Translations under genes and position numbers: made by a program | Shown: one piece after another, positions 1 through 10,646 of the stretch | Position numbering within the stretch: position 1 is the stretch's first letter | How the letters are laid out: each line of letters begins with the position of its first letter | DNA from: Thinopyrum elongatum | Taxonomy: Eukaryota > Streptophyta > Magnoliopsida > Poales > Poaceae | NCBI GenBank assembly: GCA_011799875.1 | Contig: CM022301.1 | Coordinates: forward strand, 15,253,927 to 15,317,926 | Reading direction: 5' to 3' | Length of the DNA: 64,000 bases | The notes under the pieces: generated by a model | The model's input: only the letters and a program-made list of their open reading frames with translations | Told to the model about the DNA's origin: nothing | Database searches by the model: none

Positions 1-790
1 GGAAGTGTAAAGAGACTCTCGGGTTTGAGAAATCCCTCACTAAGGTAGCAAAAACCAAACATGAAAATAGTTGAATCTATGCATTATGCCTAGCTAGGGG
101 CATAAAACGATAGCGCTTGTTGGGAGGCAACCCAATGAATAAAATATCTTTTTCTCTTTTTTCTTTCTGTTTTTGTGTGTTCACACAATTATGCCTCTGT
201 TATGATTGTTTTTTATGTTTTAATTAGTGTTTGTGGCAAGTAAAGCCTTTAGGATAGCTTTGGGTGATAGTTGATTTGATCTTGTTGAAAAACAAAAACT
301 TTTGCGTCAGTAGCTGAATTGTTCAAAATCACAGAAGCGACAAAAACTTCTGAATTTTTTACACAAGATTGATATACAAATTGCCTCAGTTATTTTGATG
401 TTTCAGAATTTTTGGAGTTACAGAAGTATGAGTAAAATTTGAGTCTTTATAGACTATTCTGTTTTTGACAGATTCTGTTTTCGTTGCATTGTGTGCTTAT
501 TTTCATGAATCTATGGACTATACCGGGGGGTTTTAGCCTTGGTAAAGCTAGAATACAGTAGAAATAATGCAATAACAAAATATGAATGGATTTGCAACAG
601 TACTTAAAGCAAAGATTGGTTTTCTTATACTAACGGATCTCACGAAGGTTTTTGTTAAGTTTTGTGTGATTGAAGTCTTCAAGTTTTGGGTGAGATCACG
701 ATGGATGAAGGAATTAGTAGTGAAAAGAGCCTAAGCTTGGGGATTCTCATGGCACCCAAAGGTAATATTCAAGGAGAACCAAGCAACTAA

Positions 791-818
791 GCTTGGGGAT
801 GCCCCGGAAGACATCCCC
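791..818 (+). other. PPT-like motif with hairpin (element A)
   Basis: AAGCTTGGGGATG is followed by CCCCGG and then CATCCCC. GGGGATG (795-801) pairs perfectly with CATCCCC (812-818) over a 10-base loop. The 5' part nearly duplicates the PPT sequence next to the 3' LTR. Equivalent hairpins lie at 24483-24520 (C), 43041-43070 (H) and 53961-53990 (F). Confidence 0.7.
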
Positions 819-1015
819 TCTTTCTTCTAACAACCATCGGTAATTTAACTTGGAGCTATATTTTTATTCGTCACATATCATGAGTTTTGCTTGGACCGTC
901 TTGTATTATATGAGTCTTTGCTTGTTTTGATTTTTAGTTTGTCACAATAATACTTGCTGGACACACCTATTTGAGAGAGCCACAATGATGCTATGATTTG
1001 TTAGAATTGCTCTAT

Positions 1016-1240
1016 GTGCTTCACTTAAATGTTTCGAGCTACGGAATTGCTCTAGTGCTTCACTTATATCTTTTTGAGAACGGCGGTGCTTTAAGTTTTG
1101 AAGAAATACTATCATGCTTCACTTAGATTAATTTGAGAGTTAGTTAATTTTTGAAGAAATTATCTCATGCTTCACTTATATTATTTTGAGATAAAGAAAA
1201 AAATTATTCATGCTCATGTTCTTCACTTAAATTTATTTGA
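1016..1240 (+). repeat. Degenerate ~50-bp tandem repeat inside element A
   Basis: Five imperfect copies of a unit containing GCTTCACTTA followed by a T-rich stretch and TTTGAGA lie at about 1018, 1057, 1116, 1169 and 1220. The same unit occurs three times in reverse orientation in element H (42720-42860), so the array predates the split of these families. It is non-coding. Confidence 0.7.
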
Positions 1241-2560
1241 GAGCTTGTCATAAGCAATGGTAATATATTAATATTGTCCCAAAGTGATAGATATCCAAGA
1301 GGGATATAATAAAAACTTTCATGAAAGATCATTGGACAAAATAGACTTGATTCTTTGTAACAGTTTTCAGATATGATGATAGTCATATGTGAGTCATGTT
1401 GGTGCGTAATTATGCTTTAGTAAGAATATTGGTGTTAAGATTTGTGATTCCCTATGCAAGCACGAAAGTCAATAGTTATGCAATGAAATTATATCCTACT
1501 TGTGGTGCATTATTCGGTGTTAGTTATGCTTAATGCTCGTTTATGAGAATTTTCACTTTTTGGTTGGTTGCTTCTCAATCTATTTGCTTGCCTTTCCTTG
1601 TACTATGTGGGAATACTACTTGTGCATCCAAAATCCTTAAACCAAGTTGTGCCATATGAGTCCACCATACCTACATATATGCGGTATTTCCGTGCCGTTC
1701 CAAGTAAATTTGTATGTGCCAACTCTAATTTTCAAAATGAATTTACTTTTTGTGTGCCTGTACCGCTCATGAAGCGGCAGGGGGTGGCCAATATTTTTCC
1801 ATGCTAGATGTGTTATTCTCAAGATGAGTGTTTATTCACTTGTCATTGCATGAGAGTGTGGCGGTAATAGGGATGCCCAGTCCCGAAATGAAAAAGAAAT
1901 TTACTTTATGTTGTCAAATAATAAATTCCTTGGAAAGTGTTGGTATGGAAGGCACCCATGGATACGGCTAGCCATGGATTGTGAAAGAATGGTCGAAAAA
2001 GGAATAAACTTTATTTTATGTTTAGGAACCTCCTATGATGTATCTAGCATTGAAAAAATTGGAAATTCTCGGTCGTTTTCATTGACGGGAAAAGCATGCC
2101 TCTCAAAATATTTTTATCTCTCAATTTAAGCTTTGAGCTCTGGCACCTCTACAAATCTCTGCTTTCCTCTGCGAAGGGCCTATCTATTTACTTTATGCAT
2201 TATATATTTTTATTTGAGTCTCCATCTTCTCTTATAAAGCACCAACTAGAGAGCACTATTATCATACTTGTGCATTGGATGTAGCTAATATTCGAGTGTG
2301 TTTCATGAATGGATCAATGATTTAGCATGATGGGCTAGGGATAGCTTTCTTTAGTGTTGATATTTTGAAAAACATGGTTGCTTGTTGATATGCTTGAGTA
2401 TTGAAATCCTCATGTCAATTATAGACTATTACTTTGAATCATATAAAAGTCCAAATGTCCATGCTACAAAAGAAAAGAATATGTGATGAACATGTTAGGC
2501 AGCATTCCACATCAAAAATTATGTTTTTATCATTTACCTACTCGAGGACGAGCAGGATAT

Positions 2561-2574
2561 AATCTTGGGGATGC
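2561..2574 (+). promoter_or_regulatory. Polypurine tract of element A
   Basis: AATCTTGGGGATGC lies directly before the TGATACG start of the LTR. This is the expected position of the plus-strand DNA primer, and it matches the PPTs of F and H, which read AAGCTTGGGGATGC in element orientation. Confidence 0.8.
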
Positions 2575-4156
2575 TGATACGTCTCCAACGTATCTATAAT
2601 TTTTTGTTGTTCCATGTTGTTATATTATTACTCTTGGATGTTTTATATTCATTTTATAGCAACTTTATATCATTTTTTGGGACTAACCTATTGACATAGT
2701 GCCCAGTGTCAGTTGCTATTTTTTTCTTGTTTTTTACTTCACAGAATATCCATATCAAACGGAGTCCAAACGCAGCGAACTTTTTGGCGATTTTTTTTGC
2801 CCAAAAGACAACTTGGGAGCCAAGGAAGTGCACGAGGGGAGGCCCGTAGGGCCCACAAGACACCAGGGCGCGCCAGAGGCCCCTGGCGTGCCCAGGTGGG
2901 TAGTGGGGCCCACGGGAGTCCTTTCCACCGCCTCTCAGCTCTATAAATACCCAAATATTCTAGAAATCCTAGGGGAGTCGACGAAACACAATTCCAGCCA
3001 TTGCAAGTTCCAAAACCATGAGATCTAATCTAGAGCCCTATTCCGGCACCTTGCCGGAGGAGAACATTATCACAAAGGGGTTCATCATCCTCATTGGTGC
3101 TCCTTCGATGATGCATGAGTAGTTTACCACAGACCTACGGGTCCGTAGGCAGTAGCTAGATGGCTTATTCTCTCTCTTTTGATTCTCAATACAATGTTCT
3201 CCTCGATGTTCTTGAAGATCTATTTGATGTAATGACTTTTTGCGTGTGTTTTTGGGATCCGATGAATTGCGAGTTTATGATCAGTTCTATCTATGAATAT
3301 TATTTGTGTCTTCTTTGATCTCTTATATGCATGATTGTTATAGCCTCGTATTTCTTCTTCGAAACTTTGGTTTGGTTTGGCCAACTAGATTGATTTTTCT
3401 TGCAATGGGAAGAGGTGCTTTGTGATGGGTTCGATCTTGCGGTGCTCAATCTCAGTGACAGAAGGAGAAGTGACACGCATGTATCATTTCTATTAAGGAT
3501 AAAAAGATGGGGTCTATTCCTACATGAATAGATCATGTCTACATCATGTCATCATTCTTATTGCATTACCCCGTTTCTCCATGAACTTAATACACTAGAT
3601 GCATGCTGGATAGGGGTCGATGTGTGGAGTAATAGTAGTAGATGCAGAATCGTTTTGGTCTACTAATCTTGGACGTGATGCCTATATACATGATCATTGT
3701 CTTGGATATCGTCATAATTATTTGCTCTTCTATCAATTGCCCAACAGTAATTTGTTTACCCACCGTATGCTATTTTCTCGAGGGAAGCCAGTAGTGAAAT
3801 CTACGGCCCCCGGGTCTATCTTTTATCATATTGTTTTCAGATCTATTATTCCAAAAAACCAAAAATACCTTGCTGCACTTTTTCTTTCTTTATTTTATTT
3901 TGTGCTTTTGTCAGATCTATTTATCCAATCTCATACAATTTAATCTTTCTCAATACCGAGGAGGGATTGACAACCCCTCTTACGCGTTGGGTTGCAAGTA
4001 TTTGTTATTTGTGTGCAGGTACCGTTTACATAGTGTTGCTTGGTTCTCCTACTGGATTGATATACTTGGTTTCATAACTGAGGGAAATACTTACCGTTAT
4101 TGTGATGTATCATCCTCTCCTCTTTGGGGAAATACCAACACAGATACAAGCAATCA
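2575..4156 (+). repeat. 3' LTR of element A
   Basis: It begins TGATACGTCTCCAACG, the same start as the LTRs of F and H read in their own orientation. The body aligns by eye with the H LTR across shared blocks such as CCAAAAATACCTTGCTGCA and CTACTGGATTGATA. A TATA box is at 2942-2949. The right end is inexact: similarity to the H LTR fades near 4156, where the sequence changes to LTR B. Length is about 1.58 kb. Confidence 0.75.
2942..2949 (+). promoter_or_regulatory. LTR TATA box (element A)
   Basis: TATAAATA lies about 370 bases into the LTR, after a GC-rich block containing GGCGCGCC. It is the expected U3 promoter position, followed by a leader-like stretch. Confidence 0.6.
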
Positions 4157-4648
4157 AGTGCCATGATTTCAGATCTAAACCCTTTATGTTTTCATGAATA
4201 TATTTGTGTTTTGATCCGATCTTGCAAGTTGTATGCACCTGCTACGTGTTATGATACGCATACCCCAAAGTGACAATAATTGGGATTCTTTCCGGTGATT
4301 ACCGTAGTTTGGCGAGTTCATGTATTCATTATGTGTTAATGCTTTGTTCCGGTTCTCTATTAAAAGGAGGCCTTAATATCCCTTAGTTTCCTTATGGACC
4401 CCACTGCCACGGGAGGGTAGGACAAAAGATGTCAAGCAAGTTCTTTTCCATAAGCACGTATGACTATATACGGTATACATGCCTACATTACATTGATGAA
4501 TTGGAGCTAGTTCTGTGTCGCCCTAGGTTATGACTGTTAAATGATGAATATTATCCTACTTTATCACCGATCCAATGCCTATGAGATTTTCACATGATAG
4601 TTCTTGCTAAGTTACTATTACTACTACAGCTGTTGCTACTGTTACAAC
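4157..4648 (-). repeat. B: LTR fragment, first part (split by element C)
   Basis: Non-coding sequence that continues at 27556 once element C and one copy of its ACAAC duplication are removed. Read on the minus strand the LTR starts at 27813 with TGATAACCCAC. Element A probably inserted into it at about 4156, which would hide the rest of this LTR outside the window. The family is not certain. Confidence 0.65.
4644..4648. other. TSD of element C, left copy
   Basis: ACAAC directly precedes the LTR and recurs directly after the right LTR (27556-27560). A perfect 5-bp duplication shows a complete integrated element. Confidence 0.9.
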
Positions 4649-6167
4649 TGATATGTCCATTTTGCATCATGTTTACCTACTGTTATTTATGATGTTTTTA
4701 TGCATAATAATGCTTTTTGGAGTAATTCTAATGCCTTTTCTCTCATAATATGCAAGGTTCACACAAAGAGGGAGAATTCCGGCAGCTAGAAATCTGGACC
4801 TGGAAAAGCTACATCAGGCCACCTATTCTGCACAACTCCAAATAAGCTGAAACTTCACGAGGAATTTATATGGAATAAATAAGAAATACTGGAGCAAATA
4901 ACTACCGGAGGGGGGCCACCTGGTGAGCACAAGACACCAGGGCGCGCCTGGCCCCCTAGGCGCACCCTGTTGGGTTGTGCTCAGCCCAGCCCACCTCCGG
5001 TGCCCATCTTCTGGTATATAAGTCATTTTGACCTAGAAAAAATAAGGAGAGGACTTTCGGGATGAAGCGCCGCCGTCTCGAGGCGGAACTTGTGCAGGAG
5101 CACTTTTGCCCTCCGGCGGAGCGATTCCGCCGGGGGAACTTCCCTCTCGGAGGGGGAAATCATCGTCATCATCATCACCAACAACTCTCCCATCTTGGGG
5201 AGGGCAATCTCCATCAACATCTTCAACAGCACCATCTCCTCTCAAACCCTAGTTCATCTCTTGTGTTCAATCTTTGTACCGGAACTATAGATTGGTACTT
5301 GTGGGTGACTAGTAGTGTTGATTACATCTTGTAGTTGATTACTATATGGTTTATTTGGTGGAAGATTATATGTTCAGATCCATTATGCTATTTAATACCC
5401 CTCTAATCTTGAGCATGTTCATCACTTGTGAGTAGTTAATTTTGTTCTTGAGGTCGCGGGAGAAATCATATTGCAAGGAGTCATGTGAACTTGATATGTG
5501 TTCGATATTTTGATAGTATGTATGTTGTGATTCCCTTAGTGGTGTCATGTGAACGTCGACTACATGACACTTCACCATATTTGGGCCTAAGGGAATGCAT
5601 TGTGGAGTAGTAATTAGATGATGGGTTGCGAGAGTGACATAAGTTTAAACCCTAGTTTATGCGCTATTCCGTAAGGGTCCGATTGGATCCAAAAGTTAAA
5701 TGCTATGGTTAGAATTTATTCTTAATACTTTTCTCGTAGTTGCGGGTGCTTGCGAGGGGGTTAATCATAAGTAGGAGGTTTTTTCATGTAAGAACAGCAC
5801 CTAAGCACCGGTCCACCCACATATCAAATTATCAAAGTAACGAACACAAATCGAACCAACATGATGAAAGTGACTAGATGAAATTCCCGTGTACCCTCAA
5901 GAACGCTTTGCTTATTATAAGAGACCGTTTTGGCCTGTCCTTTGCCTCAAAAGGATTGGGATACCTTGCTGCACTTTTGTTACTATTATCGTTACCTGCT
6001 CGTTACAAATTATCTTGCTATCAAACTACTCTATTACTTACAATTTCAGCACTTGTAGACATTACCTTGCTGAAAACCACTTGTCATTTCCTTCTGCTCC
6101 TCATTGGGTTCGACACTCTTACTTATCGGAAAGGCTACAATTGATCCCATATACTTGTGGTTCATCA
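4649..6167 (+). repeat. 5' LTR of element C
   Basis: It starts TGATATGTCC and ends TTCATCA, 1519 bases. The other LTR (26038-27555) starts TGATACGTCC and ends GTCATCA. The U3 part holds a GACACCAGGGCGCGCC block at about 4933-4948 and a TATA box at 5015-5022. The short ORFs inside it are not genes. Confidence 0.93.
5015..5022 (+). promoter_or_regulatory. LTR TATA box (element C, 5' LTR)
   Basis: TATATAAG lies about 365 bases into the LTR, downstream of the GC-rich block, and is kept in the other LTR at 26405-26412. It is the likely promoter for the element's RNA. Confidence 0.65.
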
Positions 6168-6178
6168 AGGCTCTTTTC

Positions 6179-6196
6179 TGGCGCCGTTGCCGGGGA
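6179..6196 (+). promoter_or_regulatory. Primer binding site of element C (tRNA-Asp type)
   Basis: TGGCGCCGTTGCCGGGGA lies 11 bases after the LTR end. It is complementary to the 3' end of plant tRNA-Asp as known for Athila-group elements. Variants of it occur in F (55760-55777) and H (44858-44875). Confidence 0.85.
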
Positions 6197-6273
6197 GTGA
6201 AGCACTCTTGATAAGTGGAAATCGGTAAGGAAAAATTATTACTACGTGTTGAAATTTATTGTCACTTGTTACT

Positions 6274-7430
6274 ATGGAGAAAAATCCTTTGAGGGGTTTG
6301 TTCGGGGTATCTTCACTTCGACCGGAACCACAATTAGTTACCCCTCAACCTACTGCACCTACTGAAAATATTGAATATGAAATTCCTTCGGGTATGATAG
6401 AACAACTGCTAGCTAATCCTTATGCAGGAGATGGAACCGAACATCCTCATATGCACTTGATATATGTGGATGAAATTTGTGGATTGTTTAAGCTTGCAGG
6501 TTTACCCGGAGATGAAATTAAGAAGAAGGTTTTCCCTTTATCTTTGAAGGGAAAAGCATTGGCATGGTATAGGCTATGCGATGATATTGGATCTTGGAAC
6601 TGGAATCGATTGAAATTGGAGTTTCACCAAAAAAATATCCTATGCATCTAGTTCATCATGATCGGAATTATATATATAATTTTTGGCCTCGTGAAGGAGA
6701 AAGTATCGCTCTAGCTTGGGGGAGGCTTAAGTCAATGTTATATTCATGCCCCAATCATGAGCTCTCAAGAGAAATTATTATTCAGAATATTTATGCTCGT
6801 CTTTCTCATAATGATTGATCCATGCTTGATACTTCTTGTGCTGGTTCTTTTATGAAGAAGACTATTGAATTCCGGTGGGATCTCTTAGAAAGAATTAAAC
6901 ACAACGCTGAAGATTGGGAAATCGACGAAGGTAAAGAGTCAGGTATTTAGCTTAAGTTTGATTGTGTTAAATCTTTTATGAATACTGATGCTTTTCAAAA
7001 GTTTAGCACTAAATATGGACTTGACTCTGAGATAGTAGCCTCCTTTTGTGAATCTTTTGCTACTCATGTTGATCTCCCTAAAGAGAAGTGGTTTAAATAT
7101 CATCCACCAATTAAAGAAGAAATTAAAGAACCGGTACCAGCTAATGATGAAACTATTATTTATAATGTTTATCCAGCTGTTCCTACTGCTTATATTGAGA
7201 AACCACCTTTCCCTGTTAGGATGAAGGAACATGCTAAAGTTTCAACTGTAGTCAACACAAGTTATATTAGAACACCTAAACCAGCTGAACAAATCAAGGT
7301 AGAACCTAGTGTTGCTATGATTAAAGATCTCTTGGTCGATAATATAGATGGGCATGTTATTTAGTTCTGTGATGAAGCTGCTAGAATTGCCAAACCAGAT
7401 GAAAAAGATAAACATAGACCCGTTGTTGGC
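6274..7430 (+). pseudogene. gag: gag of element C, broken
   Basis: From the ATG at 6274 the frame encodes a capsid-type region with the Gypsy gag signature around residues 85-115 (PLSLKGKALAWYRL). Near 6629-6635 the frame is lost in a run of seven A, and the matching sequence continues in another frame to a TGA near 6816. A further stop lies at 6948-6950. A lysine/proline-rich linker (6978-7364) follows, closed by a stop just before the protease frame. Gag would form the virus-like particle in the cytoplasm; this copy cannot yield a full product. The first codon of the longer open frame (6259) is TTG, so the ATG at 6274 is preferred. Confidence 0.85.
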
Positions 7431-9761
7431 ATGCCTGTTGTCTCAGTTAAGATAGGAGATCACTGTTATCATGGTTTATGTGACATAGGTGCTAGCGTGA
7501 GTGCTATTCCTTTTACCTTATATCAAGAAATTATGAATGACATAGCACCCGCTGAAATAGAAGACATAGATGTTACTATTAAACTTGCTAATAGAGACAC
7601 CATCACACCACTTGGGATTGTTAGGGACGTTGAAGTCTTGTGTGGGAAAATAAAATATCCTACTGATTTTCTTGTTCTTGGTTCCCCACAAGATGACTTT
7701 TGTCCCATTATCTTTGGTAGACCTTTCTTGAACACCGTTAATGCTACAATAGATTGTGAGAAACAAACTGTCGGTGTTAGCTTTGGTGATGAGTCTCATG
7801 AGTTTAATTTTTCCAAGTTTAGTAGAAAACCTCATAAAAAAGAATTGCCTAGTAAGGATGAAATAATTGGTCTTGCTTCTATTGCTGTACCTCCTACTGA
7901 TCCTTTAGAACAATATCTGCTAGACCATGAGAATGATTTACATATGCATGAAAGAAACGGAATAGATAAGATTTTCTTTGAACAACGTCCTCTGCTTAAA
8001 CACAATTTGCCTATTGAAACTCTAGGAGGTCCTCCTCCACCTAAAGGTGATCCTGCGTTTGAATTAAAACAATTGCCAGACACTTTGAAATATGCTTATC
8101 TTGATGAGAAGAAGATATATCCTGATATTATTAGTGCTAACCTTTCAGAATATGAAGAAGAAAGATTATTGAAAGTTCTAAGGAAGCACCGAGCTGCTAT
8201 TGGATATACTCTTGATGATCTTAAGGGCATTAGTCCCACTCTATGTCAGCACAAGATTAATATGGAACCTGATGCTAAACCCGTTGTTGATCACCAACGT
8301 CGGTTAAATCCGAAGATGAAAGAAGTGGTAAGAACAGAAATATTAAAACTTCTGGAAGCAGGTATAATCTATCCTATAGCTGATAGTAGATGGGTAAGTC
8401 TTGTTCATTGTGTCCCTAAGAAGGGAGGTATTACTATTGTTCCTAATGATAAGAATGAACTCATTCCACAAAGAATTGTTACAGGCTATAGAATGGTAAT
8501 TGATTTTAGAAAATTAAACAAAGCAACTAGAAAAGATCATTGCCCTCTGCCTTTTATTGATCAAATGCTAGAAAGATTATCTAAGCACACACATTTTTGC
8601 TTCCTTGATGGATATTCTGGTTTTTCACAAATACCTGTTTCTCAACCTGATCAAGAAAAGACCACTTTTACTTGTCCTTTTGGAACTTATGCTTATAGAC
8701 GTATGCCTTTTGGTTTATGCAATGCACCTGCTACCTTTCAAAGATGTATGACTGCTATATTCTCTGACTTTTGTGAAAAGATTGTTGAGGTTTTCATGGA
8801 TGACTTTTCTGTTTATGGGAAGTCTTTTGATGATTGTTTAAGCAATCTTGATCGAGTTTTGCAGAGATGTGAGCAAACAAATCTTGTCTTGAATTGGGAG
8901 AAGTGCCACTTCATGGTTAACGAAGGTATTGTTTTGGGCTATAAAATTTCTGAAAGAGGTATTGAGGTGGACAGAGCTAAGGTTGATGCAATTGAGAAAA
9001 TGCCATGTCCTAAAGATATCAAAGGTATTCGTAGTTTCCTTGGTCATGCTGGTTTCTATAGGAGATTTACCAAAGATTTCTCTAAAATTTCTAGGCCACT
9101 TACAAATCTTTTGCAAAAGGATATTCCTTTTGTTTTTTATGATGATTGTTTAGAAGCCTTCGAAACACTCAAGAAAGCCTTAATTTCTACACCTATTGTT
9201 CAACCACCTGATTGGAACTTGCCTTTTGAAATTATGTGTGATGCTAGTGATTATGTTGTTGGTGCTGTTCTGGGACAAAGAGTTGATAAGAAACTGAATG
9301 TTATTCATTATGCTAGTAAAACTCTAGACAGTGCTCAATGGAATTATGCTACTACTGAAAAAGAATTCTTAGCAGTGGTGTTTGCTTGTGATAAATTCAG
9401 ATCCTATATTGTTGATTCTAAAGTTATTATTCACACCGATCATGCTACTATAAAATATCTTATGGAAAAGAAAGATGCCAAACCTAGGCTTATTCGATGG
9501 GTTCTCTTGCTACAAGAATTTGATTTGCATATCACTGATAGAAAAGGAGCGGAGAACCCCGTAGCTGATAACTTGTCTAGGCTTGAAAATATTCTTGATG
9601 ACCCACAACCTATTAATGATAGCTTTCCTGATGAGCAGTTAGCTGCAATAAATATTTCTAATAGTACACCTTGGTATGCTGACTATGCTAATTACATTGT
9701 TGCTAAATACATACCACCTAGTTTCACATACCAACAAAAGAAAAATTCTTCTATGATTTAA
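7431..9761 (+). CDS. pol: pol of element C: protease, reverse transcriptase, RNase H
   Basis: A 776-codon open frame. The aspartic protease motif CDIGAS lies at about residues 17-22 and its second block PIIFGRP near residue 92. RT spans about 285-470, with the active site [10 protein letters not shown] at about 454-463; F-M-D-D in place of Y-x-D-D is usual for the Athila lineage. RNase H follows, with [11 protein letters not shown] near 604 and TDHATIKYL near 669. It ends shortly after RNase H because of a frame change near 9735-9765; integrase continues in another frame. The ATG is probably not a natural start, since pol is normally made as a Gag-Pol fusion and the frame upstream is closed by a stop at 7362-7364. 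This is the longest open frame in the window. Confidence 0.9.
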   Translation: MPVVSVKIGDHCYHGLCDIGASVSAIPFTLYQEIMNDIAPAEIEDIDVTIKLANRDTITPLGIVRDVEVLCGKIKYPTDFLVLGSPQDDFCPIIFGRPFLNTVNATIDCEKQTVGVSFGDESHEFNFSKFSRKPHKKELPSKDEIIGLASIAVPPTDPLEQYLLDHENDLHMHERNGIDKIFFEQRPLLKHNLPIETLGGPPPPKGDPAFELKQLPDTLKYAYLDEKKIYPDIISANLSEYEEERLLKVLRKHRAAIGYTLDDLKGISPTLCQHKINMEPDAKPVVDHQRRLNPKMKEVVRTEILKLLEAGIIYPIADSRWVSLVHCVPKKGGITIVPNDKNELIPQRIVTGYRMVIDFRKLNKATRKDHCPLPFIDQMLERLSKHTHFCFLDGYSGFSQIPVSQPDQEKTTFTCPFGTYAYRRMPFGLCNAPATFQRCMTAIFSDFCEKIVEVFMDDFSVYGKSFDDCLSNLDRVLQRCEQTNLVLNWEKCHFMVNEGIVLGYKISERGIEVDRAKVDAIEKMPCPKDIKGIRSFLGHAGFYRRFTKDFSKISRPLTNLLQKDIPFVFYDDCLEAFETLKKALISTPIVQPPDWNLPFEIMCDASDYVVGAVLGQRVDKKLNVIHYASKTLDSAQWNYATTEKEFLAVVFACDKFRSYIVDSKVIIHTDHATIKYLMEKKDAKPRLIRWVLLLQEFDLHITDRKGAENPVADNLSRLENILDDPQPINDSFPDEQLAAINISNSTPWYADYANYIVAKYIPPSFTYQQKKNSSMI

Positions 9762-10641
9762 GACATTATTTCTGGGATGACCCACATCTTTATAAAGAAG
9801 GAGTAGATGGTATTATTAGATGTTGTGTACCTGAGCATGAACAGGGACAAATCCTATGAAAATGTCACTCCGAAGCTTATGTAGGACATCATGCGGGAGA
9901 CAGAACTGCTCATAAGGTATTGCAATCTGGGTTTTATTGGCCTACTCTCTTCAAGGATGCTCGTAAGTTTTTCTTATCTTGTGATGAATGTCAAAGAATA
10001 GGTAATATTAGTAAGCGTCAAGAAATGCCTATGAATTATTCTCTTGCTATTGAACCATTTGATGTTTGGGGATTTGATTACATGGGACCTTTTCCTTCCT
10101 CTAATGGGTATACTCATATTTTGGTTGCTGTTGATTATGTTACTAAGTGGGTAGAAGCTATTCCAACTAGTAGTGCCGATCATAATACTTCTATTAAAAT
10201 GCTTAAGGAAGTTATTTTCCCAAGGTTTGGAGTCCCTAGATATTTAATGACTGATGGTGGTTCACACGTTATTCATGGTGCTTTCCGTAAAATGCTTGCC
10301 AAGTATGATGTTAACCATAGAATTGCATCACCCTATCATCCTCAGTCTAGTGGTCAAGTTGAACTTAGCAATAGAGAAATAAAATTAATTTTGCAAAAGA
10401 CTGTCAATAGGTCCCGGAAGAATTGGTCTAAGAAAATAGATGATGCACTTTGGGCTTATAGAACAGCATATAAAAATCCTATGGGTATGTCTCCATATAA
10501 AATGGTTTATGGAAAAGCTTGTCATTTGCCTCTTGAGTTAGAACATAAAGCATATTGGGCAATTAAAGAACTCAACTATGATTTCAAACTTGCTGGTGAG
10601 AAGAGGTTATTTGATATTAGCTCACTAGATGAATGGAGAAC
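9762..10641 (+). pseudogene. pol: Integrase of element C, first part (cut by element D)
   Basis: In the frame after the shift there is an HHCC zinc-binding region (HAGDRTAH, then CDEC) and a DDE core: [17 protein letters not shown] and [10 protein letters not shown], so all three acidic residues are still present. A TGA near 9856 interrupts the frame ahead of the zinc region. The open stretch (9920-10651) begins at TTG. Coding sequence is split at 10646 by element D and resumes at 23327. Integrase would join the element's cDNA to nuclear DNA. Confidence 0.88.
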
Positions 10642-10646
10642 CCAAG
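10642..10646. other. TSD of element D, left copy
   Basis: CCAAG stands before the D LTR and again right after it (23327-23331); the integrase sequence of C continues across when one copy is removed. Confidence 0.93.

Larger units (their letters stand above)
1..4156 (+). mobile_element. A: 3' part of a Gypsy element without pol (Sabrina/WHAM-like), plus strand
   Basis: The window opens inside the internal domain of an LTR retrotransposon, which runs to a polypurine tract at 2561-2574 and a 3' LTR from 2575. No gag or pol reading frame is present in the visible 2.57 kb; the listed short ORFs lack domain character. The internal sequence is homologous, in reverse orientation, to the 3' internal parts of elements F (about 53070-54700) and H (about 42500-43780), so all three belong to one group. 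The 5' half lies before the window. The LTR resembles that of H but is more diverged, so this copy is older or from another subfamily. The Sabrina/WHAM label is recognition only. Confidence 0.8.

Noticed and set aside
1568..2284. Short plus-strand ORFs in element A
   Set aside because: Related ORFs in F differ in frame and start; no recognised domain. Treated as non-coding conserved sequence.
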